DNA from: Heliocidaris erythrogramma
Lineage: Eukaryota; Echinodermata; Echinoidea; Camarodonta; Echinometridae
Direction: 5' to 3'
Length of the DNA stretch: 64,000 bases
Assembly: GCA_025617745.1 (NCBI GenBank)
Contig: CM046863.1
Span: 13,334,875-13,398,874 of the forward strand
Position numbers and translations under genes: made by a program. Below the pieces are notes generated by a model that saw only the letters and a program-made list of their open reading frames with translations, was not told the DNA's origin and ran no database searches. Shown here one piece after another: positions 33,640-47,700 of the stretch (position 1 is its first letter; each line of letters begins with the position of its first letter).

Positions 33640-34530
33640 TATGAAATAACTATGTAGGGGAATATGGAGCCCTTAAGCACAAAATGATAGTTTTGAACAT
33701 GTAACAAACATTCTTTTCACTTCTCTCTTTTACTGGTGGAAGAACTATTTATTGCCTACATAAAATCACTAAAGTTAGAAAAAAAAATAATTGTCTTTTA
33801 TAAATAAAGACAAAATAAACAAAAGTGTCACGGGATCCATATTACCCCAATGAACGGGGTAATATGGAGCCCATAAACAATCTATACTGAAATTTGATTA
33901 TGCTCGTAATTGGTATACAATTAACAATTATTTTTTTTAACAAGTGAAAGTTCTCTTCAAACTATAAATTATACATCATGTAATGATTATAACTACACAA
34001 CAGAACAATACTGCACTAGCCATCAACAGTCTGTGAATGTTCACATTGATAACACTATATCCGTTGTATAGAATTATGCATGTTTACAAGGGGCTCCATA
34101 TTACCCAAAGGTATTGTGGCTATGTAAATGGATTGTACAGGCCATCCACTCAACCATGATCAATATACATGCACTCAGCACCAGTATACAACCCACATTA
34201 TGCACTTATTATGATACAATCAAGATATGATTACGCAAAGTAGGTTTACAACAGCAATCTTTACATTTTCGGGCTTATAAGGAGCCAAAAAATGGCACGA
34301 AAATCGCTTACCTTTCTCCAATATGTTGGATTTTGTTACGGATATCCGAGACCTACCAGCTAACTTCGTGTTTGTAGAGTGTCAGTGGGTGCAACAGGTC
34401 ACATAACAGGAATTTAAACCACGGGGGGGGGGGGGGGGGGGGGGGGGGGGCTATAACACTTTTCTACAGGCAGATTTCTATGCATGGCTCCATATTACCC
34501 CGAGGCTCCATATTCACCCGGTTTACCCTA
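33640..34530. repeat. Region with repeated 'gggtaatatggagccc' in both orientations
   Basis: The word or a close variant occurs at about 33658 (+), 33833 (-), 33858 (+), 34092 (-), 34489 (-) and 34505 (-). A poly-G run of about 28 lies at 34425-34451. It may be an inverted-repeat element, but clean ends are not visible. Confidence 0.4.
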
Positions 34531-35697
34531 AATGAATAACTATGAAATGAATTTATTGCAGTATATAGGCTGACATGTACCAGGAACGTTTTACACCCGC
34601 CCTTTTATAAAACGAACTATTTGTTTTATTTGTTTTATTATTGGAGAATCATATCCAATACAATGTTTATCTGATTCCTTTATGACGATCAAATTCAATA
34701 ACCTAGTGGCCTAAAGATGTAGCGTATTGTCTGTATTACGGAACTATCCAGGGCTTTGCTTTTCAACCTAATTATTTGCATGTGTAAATTGGCTATCCCC
34801 GCATTAAATCTATTTTGCTATTTAGTTTTCATTCAAAGATAATTTGCGTATAGAATGGCTGTGATCATGTGTGGAGATTTCTTGTCATGGCCGAGGGGGA
34901 GGACTAGGCTAGCCTTTACCATTGGTTGCTGTACGAAATTCAAAATTCAAAATTTAGGTTTAATTCCAAAAGGGGCTTAATCCATAACCATTTAGTTCCA
35001 AAAAGAACTAAATCCACTGTGATTATTTAGGACTTGTTCATTTAACCAGATTCTCTCAAGCTATGCATGAGGAATTTTACGCATATGGTGCGGCTAAGAG
35101 TCGAGATCATGAGTGCAACATTTTTTATAAGATTAACAGAGTTTTAAATATTTTTTGTGAATATTTTTTTGGGAGATTCAGCTCCTTTTGGATGGAAACT
35201 CTGAAAAATCCCTGTCTTGAGAAAAGATGAAAAATTCCAAAAAATGAAAAAAAGATTTTTTTTATAAACAAATAAACATCTGAAAGATGTTAAATTGACT
35301 GTGCTACCAGTATTGATGTGTATCATGTTGAATTCCAATCGTTACAGGTGTTTAAATGTGCAGAAAAAACAATCGACTAAAGTTTCATTCCAAAAGGGGC
35401 TAAATCCATGGAAATTAAAGTTTTAAAATTTATAAAAAATTGAAGTTTATTGCTAGATTTTTAAAAACATCATTGAATTAATCTAAAAAATTTTTTGTAG
35501 ATTTTGTATTTTGTATTTGAATTATGAAAATTTAGTTTTGTTACACTAAATAATTTCGAAAATCAAGGTACCTTGTTTATTTCTATGTTTCTAAACCACT
35601 TGTATTCTCCGAAGAGAAGTTCATTGTCCTTATTAGTGACACTTGATGAAAGTTGTTCGCTTCGTTTTTTCACTTCGTTAAATTCTTCTTCTTTCAG

Positions 35698-35921
35698 TGA
35701 CTTCAGTTCCTCAGGTGTTACTAATACAATACTTCGACACAAAGAAGATAACCTGAGCCTGGCGTTAACTCGGCTAGGGGTACCAGAGTTCTTAATATCT
35801 CAGTACCTGGAAACAAAAGACGTCAGCTTTCTCTTCAATCATTCTCAAGAGCCAGATTATGTGAAGCAGCTAATCGAATTGATGGAATCTTCAAAACCCT
35901 CTCTCCGCTTGACAATTAAAG
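35698..35921 (+). CDS. RING gene, most upstream exon found
   Basis: Acceptor 'ttcttcttctttcag' (a second at 35706 also fits) and donor ATTAAAG|GTAACA. The frame contains DNLSLALTRLGVPEFLISQY and QEPDYVKQLIELMESSKPSL, which is coding-like and helical, resembling SAM- or CARD-like bundles only loosely. It needs an earlier exon ending in phase 2, which I did not find; alternatively translation begins within the open frame running from 35573. Confidence 0.6.
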
Positions 35922-38694
35922 GTAACACAGAATACACGTCAGCTCGCATTTTTTTGTTTCGTTTGTGTTTTCGTTATTTAATTTATTTATTATTTTTTTA
36001 TTGTTTTATTATTATTATTTTTTTTTATTGTTTTATTATTATTATTATTATTATTATTTCTTTTTTTTAAATTTATTTATTTTTCTTTTTTTTTTTTGGG
36101 GGGGGGGGGGGGGGTTTCAGCTGTAATTTGTGTCATCGCATAGAATTAGAAGAAGAAAAACAAAAGGTATTGTTGGTGGTTATATCAAAGCTTCACGATA
36201 CCGGTCCTCTTTCAAAGGCATTGTAGTATTTACCCCCCGAAATAAGTGATGTACCCATGGTACCTGCTTCAAGATTATCTGCTCCCAATCCACGAAGGTG
36301 ATTTTTACAGACTGTATGGACTTGGATTCACAGCATAATTATTCATGTGATTCAATTGAAAATCGTTTTCACTATACGCAGTTTAGTATGTTTTAAAAGT
36401 AATAATTTACTGCCTATGACAATGCAAGGCTACTAAAATCAGCTCTTCAGTTTTACTGGTAAATGTATATATATAATTCAGATATTTTATTACGAGTGAA
36501 TGTCTTTCACCGTTTTAAAGTTAGTGTTGTGATTTTGTTTTCTTTCTCTTTTCAATGTACATGTAGATCATGCAGTACAACGTCATGATCGGAGTACACA
36601 TGAGACCACGGACAAAGCAAACGAGTGAGTAAGATCTTGTAACCCCTTCAAGACAATTGATAACATTTTGTGGTTTGGCCAAAGACTTTAAATAGTATCA
36701 AGACAGATTACTCTGACCTACTTCCGTAGTACATTTTGGAGGCATACTTTGCTGTGTTAAAAACAGACTCGGAAAAAATACGTTCTCCATAGGTATAACA
36801 CGTGAAAATATGTCTCACTTTTTCTTGATATTTCATATCTTACTCTATCTTTTTCAAGTCTGATTTTTGCACGAGAACAAGGATGGATAGTTAAAAAAAC
36901 ATTTCTTGAACTTTTTTGTCAATAAATGCCGATATGAATCCCTTGGATCATGCCTGCTTTTTGACAGAGTCATCTGCCATAGGGTTAACACGTGAAAACA
37001 TGGATTTTAAAAATGATTATAGTTCCTCTAGTATTACCTTGAATTTAGTGCAAATGTGGCTTACATGTAATTTGAGACTCTGAAAAGGCTTAATGAAGGC
37101 TCAAAAGGTGCAAGGGACCCCGCATAAATCCCCGGGAATATGCATGCTTTGGGCCTTCCATCTCCCATAGGTTAACACGCAAAAACGGGAATTTTTGAAT
37201 GATTATAATTCCCGCAGAATTAAATCAAATTTTGAAAAATGTGCCTTGAATAAAATTTAAAGCTCTGAAAATGTATAATAAAGACTCAACTAGTTGAATA
37301 GACCCCGCATAAATCCCCGGGAATATGCATGCTTTTTACCCCCCAAAAGTCTCTCTTGCCATAGGTTTACACGCGAAAACAAGGAATTTTAGGATGATTA
37401 TAATTCCCATAATTTTTATTTGAAATTATAAAAAACGTGATTCACATAAAATTTAAAGCTCTGAAAAGGTATAATTAAGGCTTGATGAGTCCAGTAAACC
37501 CCCCATAAATCCCCGGGAATATGCATGCTTTTGACCAAAAACGTCTCACCTGCATAGGTTAACACGCAAAAACAAGGAATTTTAGGGTGATTATAATTCC
37601 ATAATTTTTCTTTGAAAATGTAAAAAACGTCATTTACATGAAATTTAAAGCTCTGATAAGGTATAATGAAGGCTTTGTGAGTCCAGTAAACCCCCATAAT
37701 CCCCGGAATATGCATGCTTTTGGCCTTCCAGCTCCCATAGGTTAACACATGAAAACAGTGGTTTTGAAATGATTTTAATTCCCCTAGTATATATTTGAAA
37801 TTATGAAAAATGTGATTTACATGAAATTTAAAGCTCTGAAAGGGTATAATTGAGGATCGATGAGTCCAATAAACCCCATAAATCCCCGGGAATATGCATG
37901 CTTTTGGCCTTCCAGCTCCCATTGGTTAACACATGAAAACAGGGGTTTTGAAATGATTTTAATTCCCCTAGTATTTATTTGAAATTAGGAAAAATGTGAT
38001 TTACATGAAATTTAAAGCTATTTAAAGGCTCGGTGAGTCTAATAAACCCCGCACAAATCCTCGGGAATATGCATGCTTTCATATGCATTCCAATTTGTTA
38101 TTGATGACCTAATGTAAATGGGCGTGTACCGATCACGTGAGTGACGACATCCAATGAGAGCGTGCACTAGCAGACGACCATGTAGCAGACGTACGTCCGC
38201 CCGAAAGCAAACCCAGCCTAGCCGGTTAGAAGAAAATCTAACTAAATTCCAGTTCACTACTATATTTCTAATGTACCAGAGGCAAAATTCAATGTGTTAA
38301 ATTCATAAATTCGTATAATCAATGTTCTATCACCGCATTACGCATAGCCTAATGGCCGATGTTCATGCAAGCAGCATGGAATAGCTGAGCGGAATAGGTG
38401 CATGGACATGATAGGTGTCTAGCACTATCTAGGCTTGGTCTACCCCTCTGCGATCCCGATCGAGGTGGTGGCGTTCCCGATGATATGTCAGTTTGCCAAA
38501 ACTTGGCTCATCAAGGTTTTTTTTTGCTTGCTGTTCGTTGTTTGCTTGTCTTTGGTACCGAGAGACCGACAATGTAGTGTGTGTGTGTGTGAGGGGGGGG
38601 GGGGGGGGGATCCGGGGGGGGGGGGGTTTGCACGGGCCGCCTTTTGGAAGAGAAGCATGAATTTTGACCATAGACGATCCGCCATTTTCTCGAT

Positions 38695-38732
<38 letters not shown>

Positions 38733-41700
38733 TTTTTAGAGTGAAGACCTTTACTGAGCGATTTTTAAAGGTTTGGCGAGACCAAAAAAATACGGGTCTA
38801 CCTTTTGACAAACTTTAATTTTTGTGCCCCCTCTTTTACTCAATCCGGGATCCGCCCCTGTTCTGAACCCTGTTATGGATATGAGTCTGACACTGACATT
38901 CTATGACAAGGGCGAATGCGGGATGTAGTAAAAGGGTGGGAGGGGGCACAAAATTGATGCAGGGCTGTCAAAGGAGATTTTTTCCCCCCATTTTTTTTTC
39001 ATTTTTCGCCAGCCCTCCGAAAGTCGCTCAGTGGAGGGGTGTAGGGTATCAGATATTATTAGTCCAGTTTTCCTCCATAATTCTCTGACAAGTAAAAAAA
39101 AGTTATCAGTTCTAAAAGGGGGGTACAATTTTATTTAAAAGCCTCCTAAATCCGCCACTGATCCATGCCCGGACTGTCAGGTCAGTCTTGCGGGGTGGGC
39201 CTTTTTACAAGTTTTTCTCGGAGGGTTAATAGAACGGCATTTTTAGGCTCTTGGGCTTCCAAACTAAATTTGGTGCTCGATCCGGGTTTTTCACAATTTA
39301 TAAATCACTTGTAATTGTTGTGATTTCTGTTGATTTCCTAATAACAAAAACAAATTAAAAAAAATAAGAGATCATTATTTTTTCCTCAATTCTATTGGAG
39401 TCATTTTTACAGATCTGTTGTAAGATAGAAAAGAGAGTATGAGAAAAATGAGGGGGGGGGGGGGACAAAGAGAGATGGGGGCAAAAGTAATGGGATATTC
39501 CTACAAAGACAGAATAGGACTGGTAATAAATTAATTATATCATCAGCTGCTATATTGTTGCTTACTATTAATATTGTTGGTTACTATTAATTCAATTCAA
39601 AACACGGAGGCCATCCCCCTTTTCGTACAATCGGTAAAGGCCCTATTGCGTTGGTGATGGTTTCGGAGCAAGCCCCTATACTGTTTTCTTCGCCTGTCGT
39701 CTCACATTTCTACAGCAGAATATTACAAATAACTTACCGTAAGTTGGTTTATATTGTTGGCGTATCCAGGAATGCAGGGAGAGGGGGGAGACAAGCAAGA
39801 AAAAAAATTATCACAGTTTTCAGATTCTTTCTATTGGGGGGGGGGGGGGGGAGTACACATTTCCTTTCATATTATGTCACATTTTGTTTTGGCTGGCACA
39901 TAGGGGCATGTACATTCCTGGATAATCTTGGATACACCACTCTTAACGTAATCTTTATATTTATATAAGGAATTGCTCGCACGCAATCTCATTTTATTAA
40001 AGCCTTTTCTAGCTGTCTTGAATTTAAAAAGAATAAGGCTAATAAAATTACATTGCAGGTCTATAATCCCTATAACTTCCATAAATCATATCAAATGAAA
40101 TATTCTGATTTAATAGAAAAATAAAGATAGCACATTATTATTTTTAAATAACTTTTTCGACATTCCCGTCAGATATCGCAGTGTTTGCTCATATAGAGCT
40201 TAATATCAGGGAACATGTTTGGACCCACCCCCCCCCCCCCCCCCCCCCCCCCATCATCACATAAGTATTAATAGAAATTTCATAGCAAATAACTTTAACA
40301 AAAATACAAACATCTAGTCCGAGGCCCCGCTCCCAACTCTCTCCCTCTCCTCCCTGGTGCAGTTAGAGTTGATTCCTATCTGTTTTGGGACATAATTTTG
40401 TATTTGAAGGGACAATATCAAGATTATGCCCTTTAGTTACGGCTTTACCAAAAGGCAAAAGCGCTGTCCAGAAAAAGAAGAAAAAAATAAAGAAAGTAAA
40501 AAAATACAAACATCTTGATTAAGACTATAACCTTTCCCTCTGGACCGATCGACATGTACCACAATATATACGCACTGAGCATGCTGAGCACTCTTCGTAT
40601 TTAAACTCTTTGGTTTGGCTCAATAACTTTGGATTCAGAGCCCTAAAAAATATACAGGTATCAGATGCACTAGTAGACGGAGCCAACATTTCTGCACACA
40701 ATGTCCATTTTTGTTGCACGACCATAGTGCGTTTGATGCCAGGTAGTTTAAAAAAGAGAATAAGCTTCAAAATCTTTAAAGTGGCAACGCACTTATGGGT
40801 TCAACTCATTGTTTTTTGTTATAATTGACAATTTTTAAAACTTTTTGACATAGGGTAACCGTGTATGTTGTTTTACAAGACATTACATTTTATTAAAACC
40901 GTGTAGTATAGGTTTTCGCAGCCAATTTCGCAGTTTTGTCAATCTAATTCACTTTACAAGGATTCAATTTAATTACGATTTTAGCCATGCTGTGCTATTC
41001 GGCAGTTCAAATTCATGATCTGTACATTCAAATTAACCTCGGAAGCATTTAAATTCGCATCTCAGGCAGTCAAACACCCTTTTCATTCAAATGCATAGAT
41101 CGCGCATGATATTCATAAAACCTTCGTTCCATTTAGCATTGCATGGTCACACGATCACGCAGCAAACTCGTATTTTGTGGTATGTATTCATTGTCTTATA
41201 TAATGTGCATGATATCATATTTATGATTTAAGATAGGGCCTAAATGCTTTGGGATATTATGTTAAGCATCCATCATTTGAGCGAATAAAGGTCTATGCAT
41301 TTTTGTCGCGTGGATGTATATATAAACATTAAAAAAAAAACATTTACACACCTGGAAAGCCTTTGTGTACAAAAACAAAACCTTTCCTGTTGAAAGCTTT
41401 TACTAGTCTGTGTAAGCTACTGCTAGCTAGAAAAACAGACTTTTGATTTTCCTTGATAGTATATATGATGATGGAAGCAAAATGTTGAAAAAAGCTTTTA
41501 CTGGTTTCTATAGATACATGTACCACCCAATAAGACATAAAAATCCGTCTGTTTGGAGGAGTTTTATATCAAGACATACGAAAACCTCACATAGTCACCG
41601 TAGTCGAGTACCTCTCTGCCTGCGTTAAGTACAGTAGCTATATGGGGTATCTCACCCCAAACATATGAAGAACTTAGTTCCAAAAGGGACTAAATCCAGT

Positions 41701-44700
41701 TTTGACCCAAATTAATTTTTTTTTTGCGTTTCCCGCACATGGGAATCATATGTATGTATTCTATGTATGTATTTATTCATTGAACTTCACTGACATGTCC
41801 ATCAATATTGTGTACAAATATAATATCAATAATCAGAACAACAACAATAATACTAATAATGATGATAACAGTAACACAGTCATGACAAAAACAGAACAAT
41901 ACATCGTGAGTATAGCATTCAAATCATAAACAAAAACAAAAACAAAATTCTTATAATTGATCAGCTTTTTCACAAAATTCAAATTATCAGATTATGTACA
42001 AGTAGTGTAAGGTGATGAGAAAAAGAACCATTAAAAGAATTGTATACATATACCTAAATACAATTTATATAGCCATGCCAAATAATAAATAATTTAGATG
42101 TTACCACGTTTATGAGAGTGTCTTCTCAGAGTGACATTATAAATATGAAACTCTCCAAACTGTATATGTTTTCAAAGTTATCATTGAGTGCTGTAAGATT
42201 ATCAGAAAACAGTTCTCTTCTTATTCTAAATTTATCACATTGCATGACATAATGGAATTAATCTCTTACTGTTTGCATACTTCATTCTGCGCAGAAACGT
42301 ATATTTTCTGGTATTTTGTGGGGACGATGATATCTTCCTTTTTCAATTGGTAGGTTATGTGAGCTTATGCGAAGTTTGTAGATATTTTGTCTTACATTGC
42401 TTATGTTACTATTAGTAAGAATGTTAAGATATTTTTATTTTTTGGTGGAATTTTTGAATAATCAATATGTCCGCAATTTTTTACCCTCTCCATTGTTTTT
42501 ATCATGGAAAAGGTCAAGTTTTATTTGGTTATTAAACATATCTTGTAGCTCACCCTCACAGTGGGAGACGAAGTCGCTTTGCGTCATTTGTACATCATCT
42601 GGATCACAAATTTATCTATCATTACAGATGTCTACAGTATCTAAAATATTTGTTATGTTTCTTAAAGGGAAATTAACCTCAGCGTATGAATTAGCTTATT
42701 TTGAATGGTGTAGTATATGCCTCTTATTTGATACATGCAATTTCATGTAAAAACACAGGATATAGATATAAATCACTATTTTCCAGCCAAGTTATCGTCT
42801 GCTAGCAATAATAAGGGGGCTGCCATTACTTTATGTGTACACGAACATATTTTTCATCCCAAGTAAAATTTCCTTCATCGTTAACTTGTAATTGATTTTT
42901 AGAGGACAAATATATATTAGATAAAGTCACATATTCTGAAATGTAAGTTTAGTTTTATATATTTTTTAAAAGGTCTTAATTTGTTCATAAAAAATATACT
43001 TCATAAAAAATATACGTCAAGGACGGAGAATTGACGTCAAGGACGGAGACAATCGTAACAATACCAAAACAAAGCGAGGAATCTGCTTTACAGGATGGCT
43101 ATTAGAACTCATGGGTCGTCAATTATCTAGGCCCATGGCCAATAACAATCGTAATACAATCAGAACAAAGCGACGTATCTGTTGTAAAGGTAGGCTATTA
43201 TCAATGCATATGGTACCTAATGATCCGTGTCATGCACAAAATGGCAGCCTCCATGGAAAGACGTAGCAGACAATAGGTGCATCTAGAATATCACGTGGGG
43301 TTACTTGTCCTTTAAGTAACAATGCTCCTTGGTTTCATAAAGTCGCTTCTTTTTAATATAACTATCATACAATATAGTATCTTGATCAATATTAATCCCT
43401 CTTATCCAGTACTTATGAGTGTTAATTAAAACCCCAATGATAAGAGGATATCGTCCAAGTTCAGCAATAACGCCGATATTTCATTCCAAAAGGGCCTAAT
43501 TTTAAAGGATGGCATTTTCACTCTGCTAGCATTATTATTTTTGTGTTTCGTATTGAATTTCACATGATAAAGTTGTTTTAAACGGTTAAAGCCCTATAGC
43601 TAGAAGGTCCGATAGTTAGCGGATCCGATGAACCGACATCCAATAGGTTCGATAGACCGAATGTACGAGAGGGTCCAATAGACAGACGGTTCTATAGACC
43701 GAATCGGCAAAAGGGTCCGATAGTCCGAAGGTTCAGTAGGGGTCCGATAGTTAGAAGGTCCGATAGACAGAAGGTTCTATAGACCGAATCGGCAAAAGTG
43801 TCCGATAGTCCGAAGGTTCAGTAGGGGTCCGATAGACCGACAATAATGTAAAAAAGGTAAAATAAGTGGATACAAGAAGTTTTTAATAGTTTTAGCTCAT
43901 GAAAAGAAAAGGGTAATGCCTTATCTTCTTCTAGGTGTATTGTAATAAACCGATGCACTAGGTCTGTAGGCTCACCCCCCCCCCCCCCCAAAAAAAAAAA
44001 AAAAAATGGGGAACTTATTTTAAAGTTTTGTTTCATATATTTTCAACATGTTAAAAGTGTGTTTATCAGAGTATCATCATCATCACCGTGGGGCGGGGTG
44101 GTCCACCCATGCATCTCAGCCCCACCCCTCCCCCGGTTAATTTTGCCACTAAACCGATATATTGGCAATGGGGAACGCTGACCATTTTTTGGAAACATGG
44201 AAATCTAATTATATGATACATACTAAAGCCCCGAGGCCCAGCATGCCCGAAGCATATTTTTCTAGTGGAGCAAGCTGAGGAAAGGGCGTCCCCTTCTAAC
44301 ACAAGTGTTCTTTTTTAAACAAAGAAATCTTATGGGGTGCACACTTTATAGTTGAATTTTTATTAAAAGTAACAAAAGATAAGATTCTGGCAACAAAACA
44401 TTCTGACCGATAAAATGAAATTGTTTCAATTAGGCCCAACCACCTTCATGGGAGGGGGGGGGGGGGGCCTTTCTATTTAAAAAGAAATGAGGGTTTTCAG
44501 GTGATATTTTCCTACCAGCTATGATGTCAGCTTTTATACTTTTTTGAATGTTCACCGACTACACCCATACTACTACTTTGTGGCAAATTTTAGTCTGTGG
44601 ACTATGTCGTGTAAATTATACCGTTTTTTTTGGGGGGGGGGGGGGATTCGAGAAGAGTCGGATACCTCACTGCCCGAATATTATGATATTCGGGCTTCTT

Positions 44701-47700
44701 GTTGCTGCAGGACGTAAGAGGTGCTTGCTGCAAGAAACAATCTAGGCCTAGTTTCTTGATTGTATGAGCGAGCAAAGCGAGCGAAAGAGAGAGAGAGAGA
44801 AAAAAGAAGAATTTTGTATCCTGAGAATAGGTTCTAGCGTATTGTTATTCCGTTCTCATAATCTGTGTAACATGTTATCGGCATCTTCCGTTCTCATATT
44901 GGGAAGAGACTATTGATCATAGGCCATTATTTCTGAAAATTCATCTCTTTAGCCCCTTTAGGTCAACTTGCCGCTCGATTCCTTTCAGTTATGTTGCTAA
45001 CATTCTTTGAGTAGAAAAATAGCATAACATTAGCCATAGAGATTCAAGATGCAAACCAAATAACTTCCATAAGAACATGACTTATTAATATAATTGGCAT
45101 TGGTTATGAAAATATAATGGGCATTGGTAAATAACCCTAATAATGCTAGTAAGCAAAGTTTCTGAATTTTTGTTTTCTTCTCTTTCCTTTCTGATTTCTT
45201 CTTTTCTTTTTCTCTTCTTTACCTTTCTTTTCTTTTCTCCTTCTTTACCTTTCTTTTCTTTTCTTCTTTCCTTTTCAATCTCTTCCTTTTTTTGCTTTTT
45301 CTTTGGTTGGAACGCCCCCACTTATTTTACCCACTTATCATTTTATCCACTATTTTACCCTTTTTACGTATTTATTGTCGGTCTATCGGACCTTCTAACT
45401 AGCGGACCCCTACTGAACATTCGGACTATCAGACCCTTTTTCCGATTCGGTCCATAGAACCTTCTGTCTATTGGACCCTAATGTACATTCGGACTATCGA
45501 ACCTTCTATCTATCGGACCTTCTGACTATCGGACCCGTTGGTTATTCGATCTATAGACCCTTCGGACTATTGGACCCTCCTGCCGATTCGGTCTATAGAA
45601 CCTTCTGTCTAGTGGACCCTCTCGTACATTCGGTCTATCAAACCTTCTATGTATCGGGTGTCGGTCTATCGGACCCGCTTACTATCGGACCTTCTAGCTA
45701 TAGGGATGACCCCGTTTTGGTCACCCCAAAAAGATGGTCCACTACAGTTTCATTCCAATAGGAATTAAATCTACAAAAATAAAAAATAGACTACACTATG
45801 TGCTCTATGACAATAATTATCTATTTTACATAAACTAGAAGTAGTATGTTTTAAATGATACCTTCATGGCATCCATGCGTACATGTTTTATTGAGCAGCA
45901 GCATTTTGAAAATGACATGTAAAATCTCAGTTGTGCCAGATTTGGGTGAAACCGTGAAGACATTAGCTAATATCACATGCGAAAATGACTACAGGGAAAT
46001 ACCAGCTTTAATAGATATGGTACGTGAAATTCCCTTATGTACGGAAGCGTTAAAGTGCCATTCGACTTGACGACATGTCGAGATATTTTATCTCGACAAG
46101 TCGACTTAATATCCATATTTTGTCGACTTGTAAAGATATTTATCTAACCATGTCGACTTAATAACTTTTATAAGTCGACATGGCGATATAAATTATCTTG
46201 CCAAGTCGACTTAACAAAACAAATTATGTCGTCATGGCGACACTATTATCTTGACAAGTCGACTTAACAAAAATGCATGTCGTCATGGCGAGATATATTA
46301 TCTTGACAAGTGGACTTCCCAAAAATTATAAGTCGACATGGCGACATAAATTATCTTACCAAGTCGACTTAACAAAAAAATTATGTCGTCATGGCGAGAT
46401 ATATTATCTTGCCAAGTCGACTTCCCAAAAATTATAAGTCGACATGGCGACATAAATTATCTTACCAAGTCGACTTTACAAAAAAATTATGTCGTCATGG
46501 CGAGATGGATTATCTTGCCAAGTCGACTTCCCAAAAATTATAAGTCAACATGGCGACATAAATTATCTTACCAAGTCGACTTAACCCAAAAATTATGTCG
46601 TCATGGCGAGATATATTATCTTGCCAAGTCGACTTCCCAAAAATTATAAGTCAACATGGCGACATAAATTATCTTACCAAGTCAACTTAACCCAAAAATT
46701 ATGTCGTCATGGCGAGATATATTATCTTGCCAAGTCGACTTCCCAAAAATTATAAGTCGACATGGCGACATAAATTAACTTACCAAGTCGACTTATAAAA
46801 AAAATTATGTCGTGATCTTTTTTTTTTTTTGTCTACCACGTGGATACATGCATGCACTTAATGTGTAGAAAGAGTGGCAGATGCGACGATCTTGGAAGTT
46901 AAAAAGCCTACAAAGCCCACAGTACAGACTCTAACTTTGTTACAGACTACACCAGTAGATCTACCAATCATGGCGTCTGACATTAGTGACACTGACACTA
47001 GTGAACTTGTTGCGGTACTCTTCAAGTACCAGACCCATGCAAAAAAGAAATTTATATCCAAAGGGGCAACAAAGGCTACACTTGTAGCCAGCTGTGAAGA
47101 GGTACGTAATGCCGCAATCTGAGTCATATATCTCGACCTAGTTAAGTTAGATCTACTTTTAACGTTAGCTGTTAGATAGGGCCTAGCTAAATTTTAGACT
47201 TAAAAAAAAATTAAAGTAACATCTAAGTTAGTCTAGGACCTCTAACATAACGAGTTCGTTAGGTTATAGGGCTGGACTAGACTGATAGGCGATAGGATCT
47301 GCCTGCGCCTAGGCCCTAGGCCTAGCCTCGGGGGTAAGCTTCTCATTTATGATAGACTATTGACATTATATATTAGGGCGCTAACGTATGTGCTTTCGCA
47401 CCGGTCCAGACTAGACCGAATATTCTCTAACTCTTACTCTTACTCTTAGGCCTATTTCGCTAGCCTCTTATTTGGGTCGCCCCAAATGGCGAGTTTTTTC
47501 TTTCAAAAAGGGACAAGAACCATCACAAATTAGTCCAAATGGAATATCATCGCCATTATTTACGATTCAGGTGAGGTAAAATGCCTATTTTTAGGGTTAG
47601 ATTAGCTCGTGAATAATCCTTGCTGCAATTCACTCTCGACTCAGCAGGAATTGGAGGAGCTCTTCCCCTGCACCAGCGGCCTAGATTAATTACGGGTAAT

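Noticed and set aside
37416..37922. 168-codon minus-strand ORF
   Set aside because: It is a reading of the ~187-bp tandem repeat; the peptide repeats with the DNA unit.
45085..45457. Lys/Glu-rich and Phe/Ser-rich ORFs
   Set aside because: Both are readings of a pyrimidine-rich tract in the foldback element.
46063..46815. CRISPR-like array
   Set aside because: Regular spacing, but the whole 106-bp unit is repeated with no unique spacers, and the genome is eukaryotic.
46869..46945. Longer version of RING gene exon 4 starting at 46869
   Set aside because: The frame is open, but this acceptor requires an incoming phase 1, whereas exon 3 leaves in phase 0. The acceptor at 46945 is stronger and in phase. 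It could serve an alternative first exon.
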